38,249 nucleotides of DNA, from positions 1 through 38,249 of the forward strand of contig CAZDCZ010000020.1 of NCBI GenBank assembly GCA_964504155.1, in the 5' to 3' direction. Positions 26,978 through 34,953 of this stretch are shown here, piece by piece. Position 1 is the first letter of the stretch; each line of letters opens with the position of its first letter. Source of the stretch: CAZDCZ01 sp964504155. Lineage in GTDB: Bacteria; Bacteroidota; Bacteroidia; Bacteroidales; UBA12077. The notes under the pieces are model-generated. The model saw only the letters and a program-made list of their open reading frames with translations, was not told the DNA's origin and did not search any database. The position numbers and the translations under genes are program-made.

Positions 26978-28534
26978 TTATTTTCCTACTTTTTTAACTA
27001 CATCAATTACAGTACCATCAACCCATTTTATTGCTGCAATAATTTCATCGCCAAATTCCGGGTTACTTGGTTTTCCACAAATTTTCTCAGCTTCTTCTTT
27101 AAGTTCTTCTATTGTTTTTATTGGCAAATTAGAGTTCTTAACTTTCTCTAATAAATCTTTTCTTTTCGGATTTATAGCTATTCCACGCTCGGTAACAATA
27201 ACATCAATTAATTCGCCCGGCCCACAAATAGTAGTAACCTTATCTCTGATAATAGGTATTCTGTCGCGGAATAAAGGAACAGGCAAGATTACTGTTTTCG
27301 AGAACAAACAATTCTGCCAACCACCAATACCATGAAGCAAATATCCATCGGAATGTGTTACTACGTTTGCATTATAATCGGTATCAACTTCAGTTGCACC
27401 AAGAATAACAACATCTACCATACCAGCAAAATTTCCTTTTCCGTGATAATTATAACTAGTAAACGGACTTGTCCATACATGATTTGGATTTTCGGCCATC
27501 GATTTAACTCCTTCTAAATCGAAAGTTTGTCCATCGAGAATATAATCAACAAGACCTTCTTCCAGCATTTTAACAAGATATTTATTACTTCCACCACGTG
27601 CAAATCGTGCTTTAATACCTTTTTCTTTCATTATTTTGGCAAAATATTCACCAACAGCTAATGAGGTACCACCGGCTCCCGATTGAAACGAAAAACCATC
27701 TTTTATAATGCCTGTTTCGTCGCAGAATTTTGCTGTCATCTCGGCAAGTAATAATCTATCGGGACTTTTTGTGATTTTTGTAGTACCGGATATTATTTTC
27801 TCAGGAATACCAACCTTATCTAATTCAACTGTATAATCAACATTATTACCTTGTATTTGCCATGGAATACATGGAAATGGAATCATATTATCGGTTACAA
27901 CAATTACTTTATCGGCATATTGCGAATCGGCAAGAGCAAAGCCTAATAATCCACTTGCCGATTTACCATATAATCCATTTGCATTTCCAAAAGGATCAGC
28001 GCAAGCGGCACCAATAATAGCAATATCAATTTCAACTTCACCATCCTGAACAGCCTGATATCTACCACCATGCGAACGCAACACTCCTGTACCTTTCATC
28101 TTCCCTTTTGAAGCAAATCGTCCCAAAGCCCCATTCATACTTCCTTCTATATGATGAATTGTACCATCTTCGAGATATTGAATTAGATGCTCGTGACATG
28201 GGAAAGAAGCTGAAGGAAACCAACGTAAATTTTTTACTCCAAGTTCTTTTGCAATATCAAAAATCATATTGGCAAGTAAATCTCCATTTCGAAAATGATG
28301 ATGCGTTGAAATTGTCATTCCATCTTTTAATCCGGCTTTTATTAATGCTTCTTTTAAAGTAGCAACTTGTTTATTCCCATCTATGGGAAAATCAATATTC
28401 GATTTTATTTTGGGCGCGTACTTTCTACTATCGGGTTTGTATTTTCCAACACCCTTAAACGGAATAACCGGTTTTCCGTTAATTTCTGTGGGAATCATTC
28501 TTCCAACAGCATTTTTTACAAATTTAGCACTCAT
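26978..28534 (-). CDS. citF: Citrate lyase alpha subunit (citrate CoA-transferase) homolog
   Basis: A 518-residue protein matching citrate lyase alpha chain over its whole length (GRMIPTEINGKPVIPFKG near the start; STHHHFRNGD; FPSASFPCHEHL; GVLRSHGGRYQAV; SFQSGAGGTSLAVG; GPGELIDVIVTERGIAINP). In the complete enzyme this subunit swaps acetyl for citryl on the acyl-carrier subunit CitD before CitE cleaves citryl-thioester. No citD, citE, citC, citG or citX lies nearby; the two downstream genes are a methyltransferase and ywbE. It may function with subunits encoded elsewhere, or alone as a CoA-transferase on another acid. The promoter is in the upstream AT-rich stretch. Confidence 0.93.
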   Translation of the reverse strand: MSAKFVKNAVGRMIPTEINGKPVIPFKGVGKYKPDSRKYAPKIKSNIDFPIDGNKQVATLKEALIKAGLKDGMTISTHHHFRNGDLLANMIFDIAKELGVKNLRWFPSASFPCHEHLIQYLEDGTIHHIEGSMNGALGRFASKGKMKGTGVLRSHGGRYQAVQDGEVEIDIAIIGAACADPFGNANGLYGKSASGLLGFALADSQYADKVIVVTDNMIPFPCIPWQIQGNNVDYTVELDKVGIPEKIISGTTKITKSPDRLLLAEMTAKFCDETGIIKDGFSFQSGAGGTSLAVGEYFAKIMKEKGIKARFARGGSNKYLVKMLEEGLVDYILDGQTFDLEGVKSMAENPNHVWTSPFTSYNYHGKGNFAGMVDVVILGATEVDTDYNANVVTHSDGYLLHGIGGWQNCLFSKTVILPVPLFRDRIPIIRDKVTTICGPGELIDVIVTERGIAINPKRKDLLEKVKNSNLPIKTIEELKEEAEKICGKPSNPEFGDEIIAAIKWVDGTVIDVVKKVGK

Positions 28535-28701
28535 AATAAATTTTGTTTATGATATCAATAGGACAGGGTAAATATACAAATATTTATATATTTAACTTAA
28601 ATTAATTTACTTGCTAAGTAATAATACCTGTCCGAAAGAATAAATTAGGGAAAAGCTCAAAATTTCCAAATTTTGAAGTGCAAACTTTAAAAAAAATATG
28701 A

Positions 28702-29678
28702 GTTTTATTCCATCGCATAAAAATATATAAAAAAACGGATACTCCATTATTAAAACAAAGAGACTACTCCGAAAACTAAAGTTGTCAATTTATAGCCGCT
28801 TATCGGATTTATAACAAACTGACGTACAGATTTATAGCTTTCAGTCTTTTTGTAAAGTTAACCGCTTAGCGGCTTTTCGGAGTGGACTCAACAAATAATA
28901 GATTTAATACCAAAGCATATTTTTTGCGCTTTTATTCATAGGTATCAATCAGACAAAGGATGTTCTTCATATAAAACTTATGATCAATTTGTAGCTATGA
29001 TTTTCGGACAGCTTAATAAATGCCTGAGTTTAAGAGAAATAAATCTCGGATTGAGTGTTGATGAAAAATTATTACAAGACTTGAATTTAGAACAGAGTCC
29101 CGCAAAATCGACTATGTCTGACGAAAATGCAAATAGAAACTGGCGAGTATATAAACATATATATTTTGAGCTTGTGAGATATTATAAGAATGTATTTTCA
29201 AGGCAACCGGGTTATAAAGAAATCGCCGAAATAGAGGGTAGATCAATAAAATTGGTTGATGCAACAATTATGAGTGTTTATTTAAATTTATTAGATTGGG
29301 CTAAGTATCGGACAGCTAAAGGCGGAATAAAAAATACACAATAGCTTAGATGAAAAAACATTAATTCCCGAGATAATAAATATATATCAGAAGCTGAGCG
29401 ACAGACGTGGTATAGATGATTTTCGCTATCCAAAAGATACAATAATAGTAGATGATAGAGGATATTATGATTTTAAATTATTTTATAAACGAATAACGGA
29501 GAATATATTTGTTACCCGGATGAAAAGTAATACTGTTTATGAAAGTGTTGAAGAACTTGACCTCCCCGATGATAAAGACTTTGAAATACTTAAAGATAAA
29601 ATTATATATTTAACAGGTAAAGCTGCAGAAGATGCAGGTATTGCCAATATAAAATTCCGAAGAACAGTAGTAATGATT
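28702..29678 (+). pseudogene. Decayed IS4-type transposase with DUF4372 N-terminus
   Basis: Fragments in three frames reconstruct one transposase. 28702-28758 reads a TPLLKQ segment. This is broken by a 136-bp insertion (28759-28894 region), after which 28892-29344 continues IIDLIPKHIF through MIFGQLNKCLSLREI and SDENANRNWRVY to the first catalytic Asp in LVDATIM. At about 29330 a frameshift moves to a frame reading SLDEKTLIPEIINIY, then TIIVDDRGYYDF with the second catalytic Asp. It ends near PDDKDFEILKDKIIYLTGKAAEDAGI. The C-terminal third, including the catalytic Glu, is missing; the frame runs into a dinB fragment. It is DDE-family and non-functional. The remaining open frames (28997-29344, 29520-30062) should not be annotated as genes. 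Confidence 0.85.
28754..28895. mobile_element. MITE-like element (130 bp) with target duplication
   Basis: Two 16-bp terminal inverted repeats bound 28760-28889: GAGACTACTCCGAAAA on the left, and on the right TTTTCGGAGTGGACTC, whose reverse complement matches 14 of 16. Directly outside each end is the same hexamer AACAAA (28754-28759 and 28890-28895), a target-site duplication. The inside has no coding capacity. Removing 136 bp rejoins the transposase reading frame (TPLLKQ to IIDLIPKH), which independently fixes the insertion boundaries. Confidence 0.82.
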
Positions 29679-30129
29679 ACTGAGGTGCAACAGTATTCCG
29701 AACGAAAATCTATTAGCAGCGAACGCACTTTCGAACACGATACTGCCGATATAAAGATGTTGAATACATTAATTTCTGCTATGGCAGAAAAGCTGGCTTT
29801 CGATTTACGAAAAAAACACAAACTAACATCTTGTATTACCATAAAAATACGTTATTATAATTTCGATACTCATACTTTACAAAAGCAAATTCCTTACACA
29901 TCTTTCAATCATACATTAATAAAAATTGCTAAGAGTTATTGTACGATTATATACCCGTCGTATGTTAATACGTCTTATAGGCGTAAAATTTTCGCATCTG
30001 GTTGGTGGAGTACAGTAATTAAATATGTTAGAAGACACTATAGAAATGATAAGTTTGTATAAAACAATAGATAATATACGTAAACGATATGGTGCCGATG
30101 CTGTAAAACGTGTTGCCGGAATTAGATAA
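29679..30129 (+). pseudogene. dinB: dinB (DNA polymerase IV) 3' fragment, decayed
   Basis: The remnant encodes the little-finger domain of a Y-family polymerase: QQYSERKSISSERTFEHDTAD, MAEKLAFDLRKKHKLTSC, IKIRYYNFDTHTLQKQIPY. A one-base shift near 29940 moves the frame, which then reads LYTRRMLIRLIGVKFSHLVGG. A TAA at 30016-30018 replaces an expected codon, and the natural C-terminus IDNIRKRYGADAVKRVAGIR ends at 30127-30129. The palm and fingers domains are absent. The 5' edge is fused in frame to the transposase relic, producing a chimeric open frame (29520-30062) with no likely function. Length of intact DinB is about 360-420 residues, so about 60-65% is missing. Confidence 0.88.
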
Positions 30130-30210
30130 TGTTTAAATAATAAAATTATTTTTATTTGATATTGTAAATACAATTTTATAAATTTACTTAAAACGTAAAT
30201 AACAAATATT

Positions 30211-31287
30211 ATGGCAAACGAAAAATTTAATTTTAAAAAGTTTATCGACGATTCGAAACAAGCACTTTTGAATCCGAAAGAGTATTTTGTATCTATGACT
30301 TCTGAAGGAGATATAGGTTCGTTAGTAATAAAAGCATTAATTTATGGTGCAGTTGCAGGAGTTTTTGCTTTGTTATGGAGTGTCTTAAATATTACCGGTA
30401 TAGGTGGAGGAATGTTTGGTGAAGCTATTGGTATTATGGCTCTTATTTGGTCTATTATTGGAGCTGTTATAGGATTGTTTTTAGGAGGAGTAATTATTTT
30501 AATTATATCATCTATTTGTACCGGAGAAACCGATTTCGAAGCAAATTTAAGAGTGTCGGCAGTATTGTTAGTTCTTATGCCGATTAATGCTTTTTTAGAA
30601 GTTTTTGGTGGTTTAAGTTATTTTCTTGGTGCTATTATTGGGTTGGCAGTAAATCTCTGGGGTATATGGATGCTTTATAATGCACTTATTCATAATCTTA
30701 AAGCTAAACCCGAAACATCTAAAGTTATAGCTTATGTTTTAGCCGGAATTTTTGCATTGTTTATGATTATTGGTCTTTCAAGCAGAAGAGCTTTGTCGAA
30801 ATATACAGGCTTAAACAGTAGAAAAGCTCGTAATATTATGAAAGAATACGGCGTTGATGCTAATAAATTAATGAAAGAAGCCGAGAAAATGACTGAAGAT
30901 TACGAAAAAACAGCTAATGAAATGTCGAAAGAATATGAGAAAGCTGCAAAAGAATTAGAAAAGCATGTTCAAGGAATTACAGAAACTTTCTTCGCAATTG
31001 AAATGGCAAATGGCGATACATACAAAGATATTGACAAATCGAAAATAAAAAATGCTTTAAACGATTTAGACGAGGATAACGATTTTATGATATTAAGTAA
31101 GGGAGATAGTTATATTCAAACAGCTATTTCCGGGAAAAATTATATTGTTGAATATAGAGATAAAACAGGATACTTTAGATCTGTTACTAAAAAAATAGAT
31201 TTCGATGATGTAAAAGATATGTTTTATGGCTTTTATAATGGCGATAAGGATTGGAAAGATATTGTTGAATGGGAATCGGCAGAATAA
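30211..31287 (+). CDS. YIP1-family membrane protein with coiled-coil tail
   Basis: A 358-residue protein. Residues 8-30 (FIDDSKQALLNPKEYFVSM) resemble the N-terminal motif of bacterial YIP1-domain proteins, followed by about five membrane helices (roughly 38-65, 70-105, 112-135, 138-162, 168-190). A long charged coiled coil follows (about 205-255, rich in Glu-Lys; MKEAEKMTEDYEKTANEM region). A C-terminal soluble domain of about 100 residues ends near VEWESAE, with a possible strand pattern around YIVEYRDKTGYFRSVTKKI. Its role is not known. It is monocistronic, with the dinB relic upstream and a strong terminator after it. Confidence 0.75.
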   Translation: MANEKFNFKKFIDDSKQALLNPKEYFVSMTSEGDIGSLVIKALIYGAVAGVFALLWSVLNITGIGGGMFGEAIGIMALIWSIIGAVIGLFLGGVIILIISSICTGETDFEANLRVSAVLLVLMPINAFLEVFGGLSYFLGAIIGLAVNLWGIWMLYNALIHNLKAKPETSKVIAYVLAGIFALFMIIGLSSRRALSKYTGLNSRKARNIMKEYGVDANKLMKEAEKMTEDYEKTANEMSKEYEKAAKELEKHVQGITETFFAIEMANGDTYKDIDKSKIKNALNDLDEDNDFMILSKGDSYIQTAISGKNYIVEYRDKTGYFRSVTKKIDFDDVKDMFYGFYNGDKDWKDIVEWESAE

Positions 31288-31307
31288 AAACAGATTTTGT
31301 AAAACAC

Positions 31308-31343
31308 AAAAAGACTGTTTCTGATTTCAGAAACAGTCTTTTT
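31308..31343. terminator. Bidirectional Rho-independent terminator
   Basis: AAAAAGACTGTTTCTGA and its perfect complement TCAGAAACAGTCTTTTT are separated by TT, giving a stem with A-tract and T-tract flanks on both strands. It sits between the convergent YIP1-like gene and the minus-strand thioredoxin genes and can serve both. Confidence 0.93.
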
Positions 31344-31379
31344 ATTATCTGATAGTTTGAAGTAATAATAGTGGCAGCC

Positions 31380-31889
31380 TTATTTTTTGTTTAATAAAAT
31401 TTCATCAATTGTTTTTCTAAACATAGCTTTTGTTTCTTCTGTAGTTTGAGCTATACCCGAACGCATCTGTGGATTGCCGTTTTTTGGACAATAAAGAAAA
31501 GCAGGAATGCCTTGTACTCTAAAGACTTGAGCTATCTCAGGGTCTTTTTGTGTATCGACTTTGTAAACGTTTATTTTACCTTTATATTCTTTTGCTATTT
31601 CTTCTAAAATTGGACCGGCAATTTTACATGGACCACACCAGTTTGCATAGAAATCGACAATACATGGAAGATCGCCTTCGAATTTCCATTCGCGGTTAAC
31701 TTCATAATTCATCACCTTTTTCTTAAAGTCTTCTGTGCTTAATGTGATTGTATATTTTTCTGTTTTAGTGCTTTCCTTGTCTTTAGATACTATTTTTTTG
31801 TCAGAAGTTATTTCTTCTTTTGCATTTCCTTTACATCCTTGACTAATACTTGTTAAGGCTATTAGTGCTATTAATAATGTTCTTTTCAT
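31380..31889 (-). CDS. Thioredoxin-fold lipoprotein
   Basis: A 169-residue protein with a lipoprotein signal (SQGC, Cys19), a lysine-rich linker (about 20-48), and a full thioredoxin domain. The active site is WCGPCK with Cys85 and Cys88, preceded by IVDFYAN. The cis-proline loop follows as VQGIPAFLYCPKNG. The lipid anchor places it in the envelope, where it would act as disulfide reductase or isomerase, or pass electrons to partners. It lies 41 bp downstream of the cytosolic thioredoxin gene in the same direction, so the two may share a transcript ending at the terminator at 31308. Confidence 0.92.
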   Translation of the reverse strand: MKRTLLIALIALTSISQGCKGNAKEEITSDKKIVSKDKESTKTEKYTITLSTEDFKKKVMNYEVNREWKFEGDLPCIVDFYANWCGPCKIAGPILEEIAKEYKGKINVYKVDTQKDPEIAQVFRVQGIPAFLYCPKNGNPQMRSGIAQTTEETKAMFRKTIDEILLNKK

Positions 31890-31930
31890 CTGTTTGAAAT
31901 TTAATATTTATTAATTATATAGATTAATTT

Positions 31931-32227
31931 TTATAAATTCGATAAAACAATTTTCTTTATTTCTTTGGCCGGGATAACTCCGGCTTGGTTAAATTTTAGT
32001 TCGCCATTTTTAAAAACCATTAATGTTGGGATGTTCCGAATATTGTATTTTGCCGATATAGCTTGATTTTTATCTACATTTATTTTAATAATCTTTACTT
32101 TATCGCCTAAATCTTTCTTTACCTGTTCTAAAATAGGAGCAACCATCTTACAGGGTTGACACCAATCGGCATAAAAATCAACAATTACCGGCTTGTTAAT
32201 ATTAATAAGATTGTTAAAGTTTGCCAT
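31931..32227 (-). CDS. trxA: Thioredoxin
   Basis: A 98-residue, single-domain cytosolic thioredoxin with no signal peptide. It shows VIVDFYADWCQPCKMVAPIL with redox Cys23 and Cys26, then RNIPTLMVFKNG with the cis-proline, and a final helix. The active site is CQPC rather than the usual CGPC; the Gly-to-Gln change may shift the redox potential. Its start overlaps the end of the upstream DUF6132 gene by 14 bp, indicating co-translation. Confidence 0.93.
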   Translation of the reverse strand: MANFNNLININKPVIVDFYADWCQPCKMVAPILEQVKKDLGDKVKIIKINVDKNQAISAKYNIRNIPTLMVFKNGELKFNQAGVIPAKEIKKIVLSNL

Positions 32228-32444
32228 TTTCTTTTTTTAATTTTCTTTTTTTAATGTAATCATCTATACTATCTCCAACTAGGTAACCAATTGCACCACC
32301 AAATAATATCATAGTGTGCCAATGCGATTTAATTGCACAAGTGCCGCTTGAGCATCCAATATATTTCCAATATAAATAACCCCCTAAAATGCCAAGAAGT
32401 AATAGTGCTAAGCTATATTTATGTTTCAATAAAAAGTTTTTCAT
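32214..32444 (-). CDS. DUF6132-type small membrane protein
   Basis: The frame is open from 32588, but the extra N-terminal 48 residues look like translated upstream sequence. The ATG at 32444 gives a compact 76-residue protein beginning MKNFLLKHKYSLALLLLG. It has two membrane helices (about 9-28 and 43-58). The connecting loop carries GCSSGTCAIKSHW with a conserved CxxxxC pair, the signature I associate with DUF6132. A Lys-rich tail follows. It overlaps trxA, and the cysteine pair makes a thiol link with the adjacent thioredoxins attractive, though unproven. Confidence 0.75.
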   Translation of the reverse strand: MKNFLLKHKYSLALLLLGILGGYLYWKYIGCSSGTCAIKSHWHTMILFGGAIGYLVGDSIDDYIKKRKLKKENGKL

Positions 32445-32494
32445 ATATATTAAAATTGAATGATATCTATACAATTTGCATGCCAACATATGAA

Positions 32495-32510
32495 CAAATA
32501 TACAAATGTA
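32495..32510 (-). promoter_or_regulatory. Possible promoter of the DUF6132-trxA cluster
   Basis: Read on the minus strand, TACATTTG (32503-32510) and TATATTTG (32495-32502) are two adjacent exact matches to TAnnTTTG, 50-60 bp before the preferred DUF6132 start at 32444. No -33 TTG is seen at 19 nt for either. The position supports the shorter DUF6132 start, since the longer frame would include the promoter. Confidence 0.4.
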
Positions 32511-32680
32511 TATATAATGACATAAAAAAAGTAAATATAAATATATTGTATGACATAAAGACAATATTAATTTGTTATTTTTTAACAATTAAACCCGCAT
32601 GATATTTCTTATAAGCACTAATAAAAAATTGCTCAAATATTCTTATTATTGTGTATTGTAAAAATTAATAATATAAAAAG

Positions 32681-34468
32681 ATGATATTAATAACTATCGA
32701 TTGGGTAATAATAATCTTATTTTTTGTAATACTAATTAGTATTGGTGTATTTGCCGCAAAAAAAGCAGGAAAAAACACTTCCGAATTTTTCTTGTCGGGA
32801 CGAAATATGCCATGGTGGTTATTGGGTGTTTCAATGGTTGCCACAACATTCTCGTGCGATACTCCAAATTTAGTAACCGATATAGTACGCCAGAATGGTG
32901 TGGCAGGTAATTGGTTATGGTGGGCTTTTTTATTAACAGGTATGCTTACAGTGTTTGTTTATGCCAAGTTGTGGAATAGGTCGAAAGTAATGACCGACCT
33001 GGAATTTTACGAGATTCGTTATAGTGGTAAGATGGCTGCCTTCTTACGTGGATTTAGAGCTATTTATCTTGGTGCATTTTTTAATATACTTGTTATTGCC
33101 TCGGTATCTATTGCCTTAATAAAAATCGGAGGAGTGATGTTCGGTTGGTCGCCGGCTAAAATTCTTATCATTGCCTCGGTAATATTAGTATTTTACAGCA
33201 CTTTAGGTGGATTGAAAAGTATTTTATTTACCGATTTCTTCCAGTTTTCGCTTGCCATGATAGGGGCTGTTGGTGCGGCAGTAATTTTGGTTAAGAATCA
33301 GGGCGGTGGATTAGATAATTTATTGGCTAATCCCTTGGTAAAAGATAAAATAAGTTTATTTCCGGCATTAAGTAATAAAGATATGGTAATTTCATTATTG
33401 GTTATTCCCTTAGCCGTACAATGGTGGAGTGTTTGGTATCCGGGAGCCGAGCCGGGCGGTGGTGGATATATTGCACAAAGAATGTTATCGGCAAAAGACG
33501 AAAAAAATGCTATGGGGGCAACTCTATTGTTTAATATTTTCCATTATGCCTTACGTCCTTGGCCTTGGATATTGGTTGCTTTAGTTTCTTTAGTTGTTTT
33601 TCCCGATTTAGAATCATTAAGAGCAGCATTTCCAAATGTCGATCCTCAATATATACATCACGATTTTGCTTATCCGGCAATGTTAAAGAGTCTGCCTCAT
33701 GGTTTTATGGGACTTGTTGTTGCTTCATTGCTTGCAGCGTTTATGTCGACTACTGCCTCGCAAATAAATTGGGGCTCATCGTATATTGTAAACGATTTTT
33801 ATGCTCGTTTTATTAATCGCGAAGCTAGCGAAAAACAAAAAGTTCTCGCAGGAAGAATATCCACAGTTTTATTAATGACCTTTGCCATTCTTGTTGCCCT
33901 TGTTTTACAAAATGCCTTGCAAGCATTTCATATATTATTGCAAATTGGTGCAGGAACAGGACTAATATTCATTTTACGTTGGTTCTGGTGGCGTATTAAT
34001 GCTTATACCGAAATTACAGGAATGGTTGTTTCTTTCGTTGTGGCAATTGTATTCGCTATTATCGAGAAGTTTACTCAGGTACAATTTACACCTACTTTTA
34101 AAATTCTTGTTGGGGTATCTATTACTACTGCCTCGTGGTTGTTGGTTACTTTCCTTACTGCGCCTACCGATAAAGAAACATTGCGTGCTTTTTATAAAAA
34201 AATTAAGCCGGGAGGACCGGGATGGAAGAAAGTTGTTGATGAAGCAAAAAACGAAGGAGTAGAGATATTTAAAAACGAAGATTTACAATGGGATGTTCCA
34301 ACAGGTATCTTATGTATGATAGTTGGAGTTATTGCTGTTTATTCGAGCCTTTTCGGAATTGGATATATTATTTATTCGCGACTGACTTCAGCTATATTTG
34401 CAATTTCTATTGCCCTAATAGCATCTTTTATATTAACTCGCTTGTGGAAAAAATTGAAAATGAATTAG
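32681..34468 (+). CDS. Sodium:solute symporter (SSS/SLC5 family)
   Basis: A 595-residue inner-membrane carrier with about 14 helices. Family features: WVIIILFFVILISIGVFAAKK in the first helix, the SEFFLSGRNMPWWLLGVSM motif typical of SSS members, a TFSCDTPNLV sodium/substrate region, GGLKSILFTDFFQF in the middle, and LAAFMSTTASQINWGSSYIVNDFY in the eighth-helix region, another sodium-site signature. It couples sodium influx to uptake of an organic solute such as a sugar, organic acid or amino acid; the substrate is not evident. Base composition is somewhat less AT-rich than the left half of the window. It appears monocistronic and is followed by repeats. Confidence 0.92.
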   Translation: MILITIDWVIIILFFVILISIGVFAAKKAGKNTSEFFLSGRNMPWWLLGVSMVATTFSCDTPNLVTDIVRQNGVAGNWLWWAFLLTGMLTVFVYAKLWNRSKVMTDLEFYEIRYSGKMAAFLRGFRAIYLGAFFNILVIASVSIALIKIGGVMFGWSPAKILIIASVILVFYSTLGGLKSILFTDFFQFSLAMIGAVGAAVILVKNQGGGLDNLLANPLVKDKISLFPALSNKDMVISLLVIPLAVQWWSVWYPGAEPGGGGYIAQRMLSAKDEKNAMGATLLFNIFHYALRPWPWILVALVSLVVFPDLESLRAAFPNVDPQYIHHDFAYPAMLKSLPHGFMGLVVASLLAAFMSTTASQINWGSSYIVNDFYARFINREASEKQKVLAGRISTVLLMTFAILVALVLQNALQAFHILLQIGAGTGLIFILRWFWWRINAYTEITGMVVSFVVAIVFAIIEKFTQVQFTPTFKILVGVSITTASWLLVTFLTAPTDKETLRAFYKKIKPGGPGWKKVVDEAKNEGVEIFKNEDLQWDVPTGILCMIVGVIAVYSSLFGIGYIIYSRLTSAIFAISIALIASFILTRLWKKLKMN

Positions 34469-34486
34469 TATAATAGTAATAATAAT

Positions 34487-34640
34487 TTGGGCAACAGCCG
34501 GGCTTTTCGCTATATCTTTTTATTGTATACAAAAGCTTGCTAAATCGTACGGTGGCTCCTAAAGTCGCCTCCGCCAATTAAACAAGCCTAAATATACCAT
34601 AAAAAGTATGCCGCTGCAATCCCTGTTGCAGCGGTAATTG
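34487..34640. repeat. REP-like intergenic repeat with hairpin
   Basis: A block opening GGGCAACAGCCGGGC, followed by CTTTTCGCTATATCTTTT and closing with GCCGCTGCAATCCCTGTT. I recognise this layout from repeats scattered between genes in Bacteroidota genomes. The end forms a perfect 9-bp hairpin CCGCTGCAA/TTGCAGCGG (34611-34634) with a 6-nt loop. The hairpin could also terminate the symporter transcript, though no T-run follows directly. Confidence 0.55.
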
Positions 34641-34681
34641 TATGTTTTGTAAAAAATAGTTAAGTTTGATAATGGCTATTC

Positions 34682-34802
34682 AGATATCTCCATTCCGCTA
34701 TTGCTCCAGTCGATATGACAAAAATTTTATCTATAGCAAAAACTTGAGATATATTTAGGTACTTGTCATGTCGAGCGAAACGAAGTGAAGTCGAGACATC
34801 TA
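34682..34802. repeat. Imperfect inverted pair of Bacteroidota REP-type repeats
   Basis: The arm at 34682-34720 (ending CAGTCGATATGACA) is an inverted, diverged copy of the arm at 34764-34802 (TGTCATGTCGAG at one end, GTCGAGACATCT at the other), with about 43 bp between. The second arm is the TGTCATGTCGAGC...GTCGAGACATCT type of element common between genes in this phylum. The bases before and after hold no gene. Confidence 0.65.
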
Positions 34803-34953
34803 TTTCTAATAACATAATCTTTATTAATAATTGAGCAAGACTTTCGGTTTTCTATAGATTGTGATATTAAATATTTCGTGCTTGAATTGTTCGAGTTAAT
34901 CATATTTTTTGTTATTTTGCAAAATTAATAATTAAAGACATAAATATTATAAT

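Noticed and set aside
28561..28633. GGACAGG/CCTGTCC spaced inverted repeat upstream of citF
   Set aside because: Only 7 bp arms about 59 bp apart; too short to separate from chance, and it does not bound the transposase relic.
29520..30062. A 180-residue open frame as a possible new gene
   Set aside because: Its first 53 codons are transposase remnant and the rest dinB remnant with a downstream frameshift and nonsense codon.
32445..32588. N-terminal extension of the DUF6132 protein
   Set aside because: It covers the two -7 box candidates and its Tyr/Ile-rich, aperiodic composition looks like translated promoter DNA.
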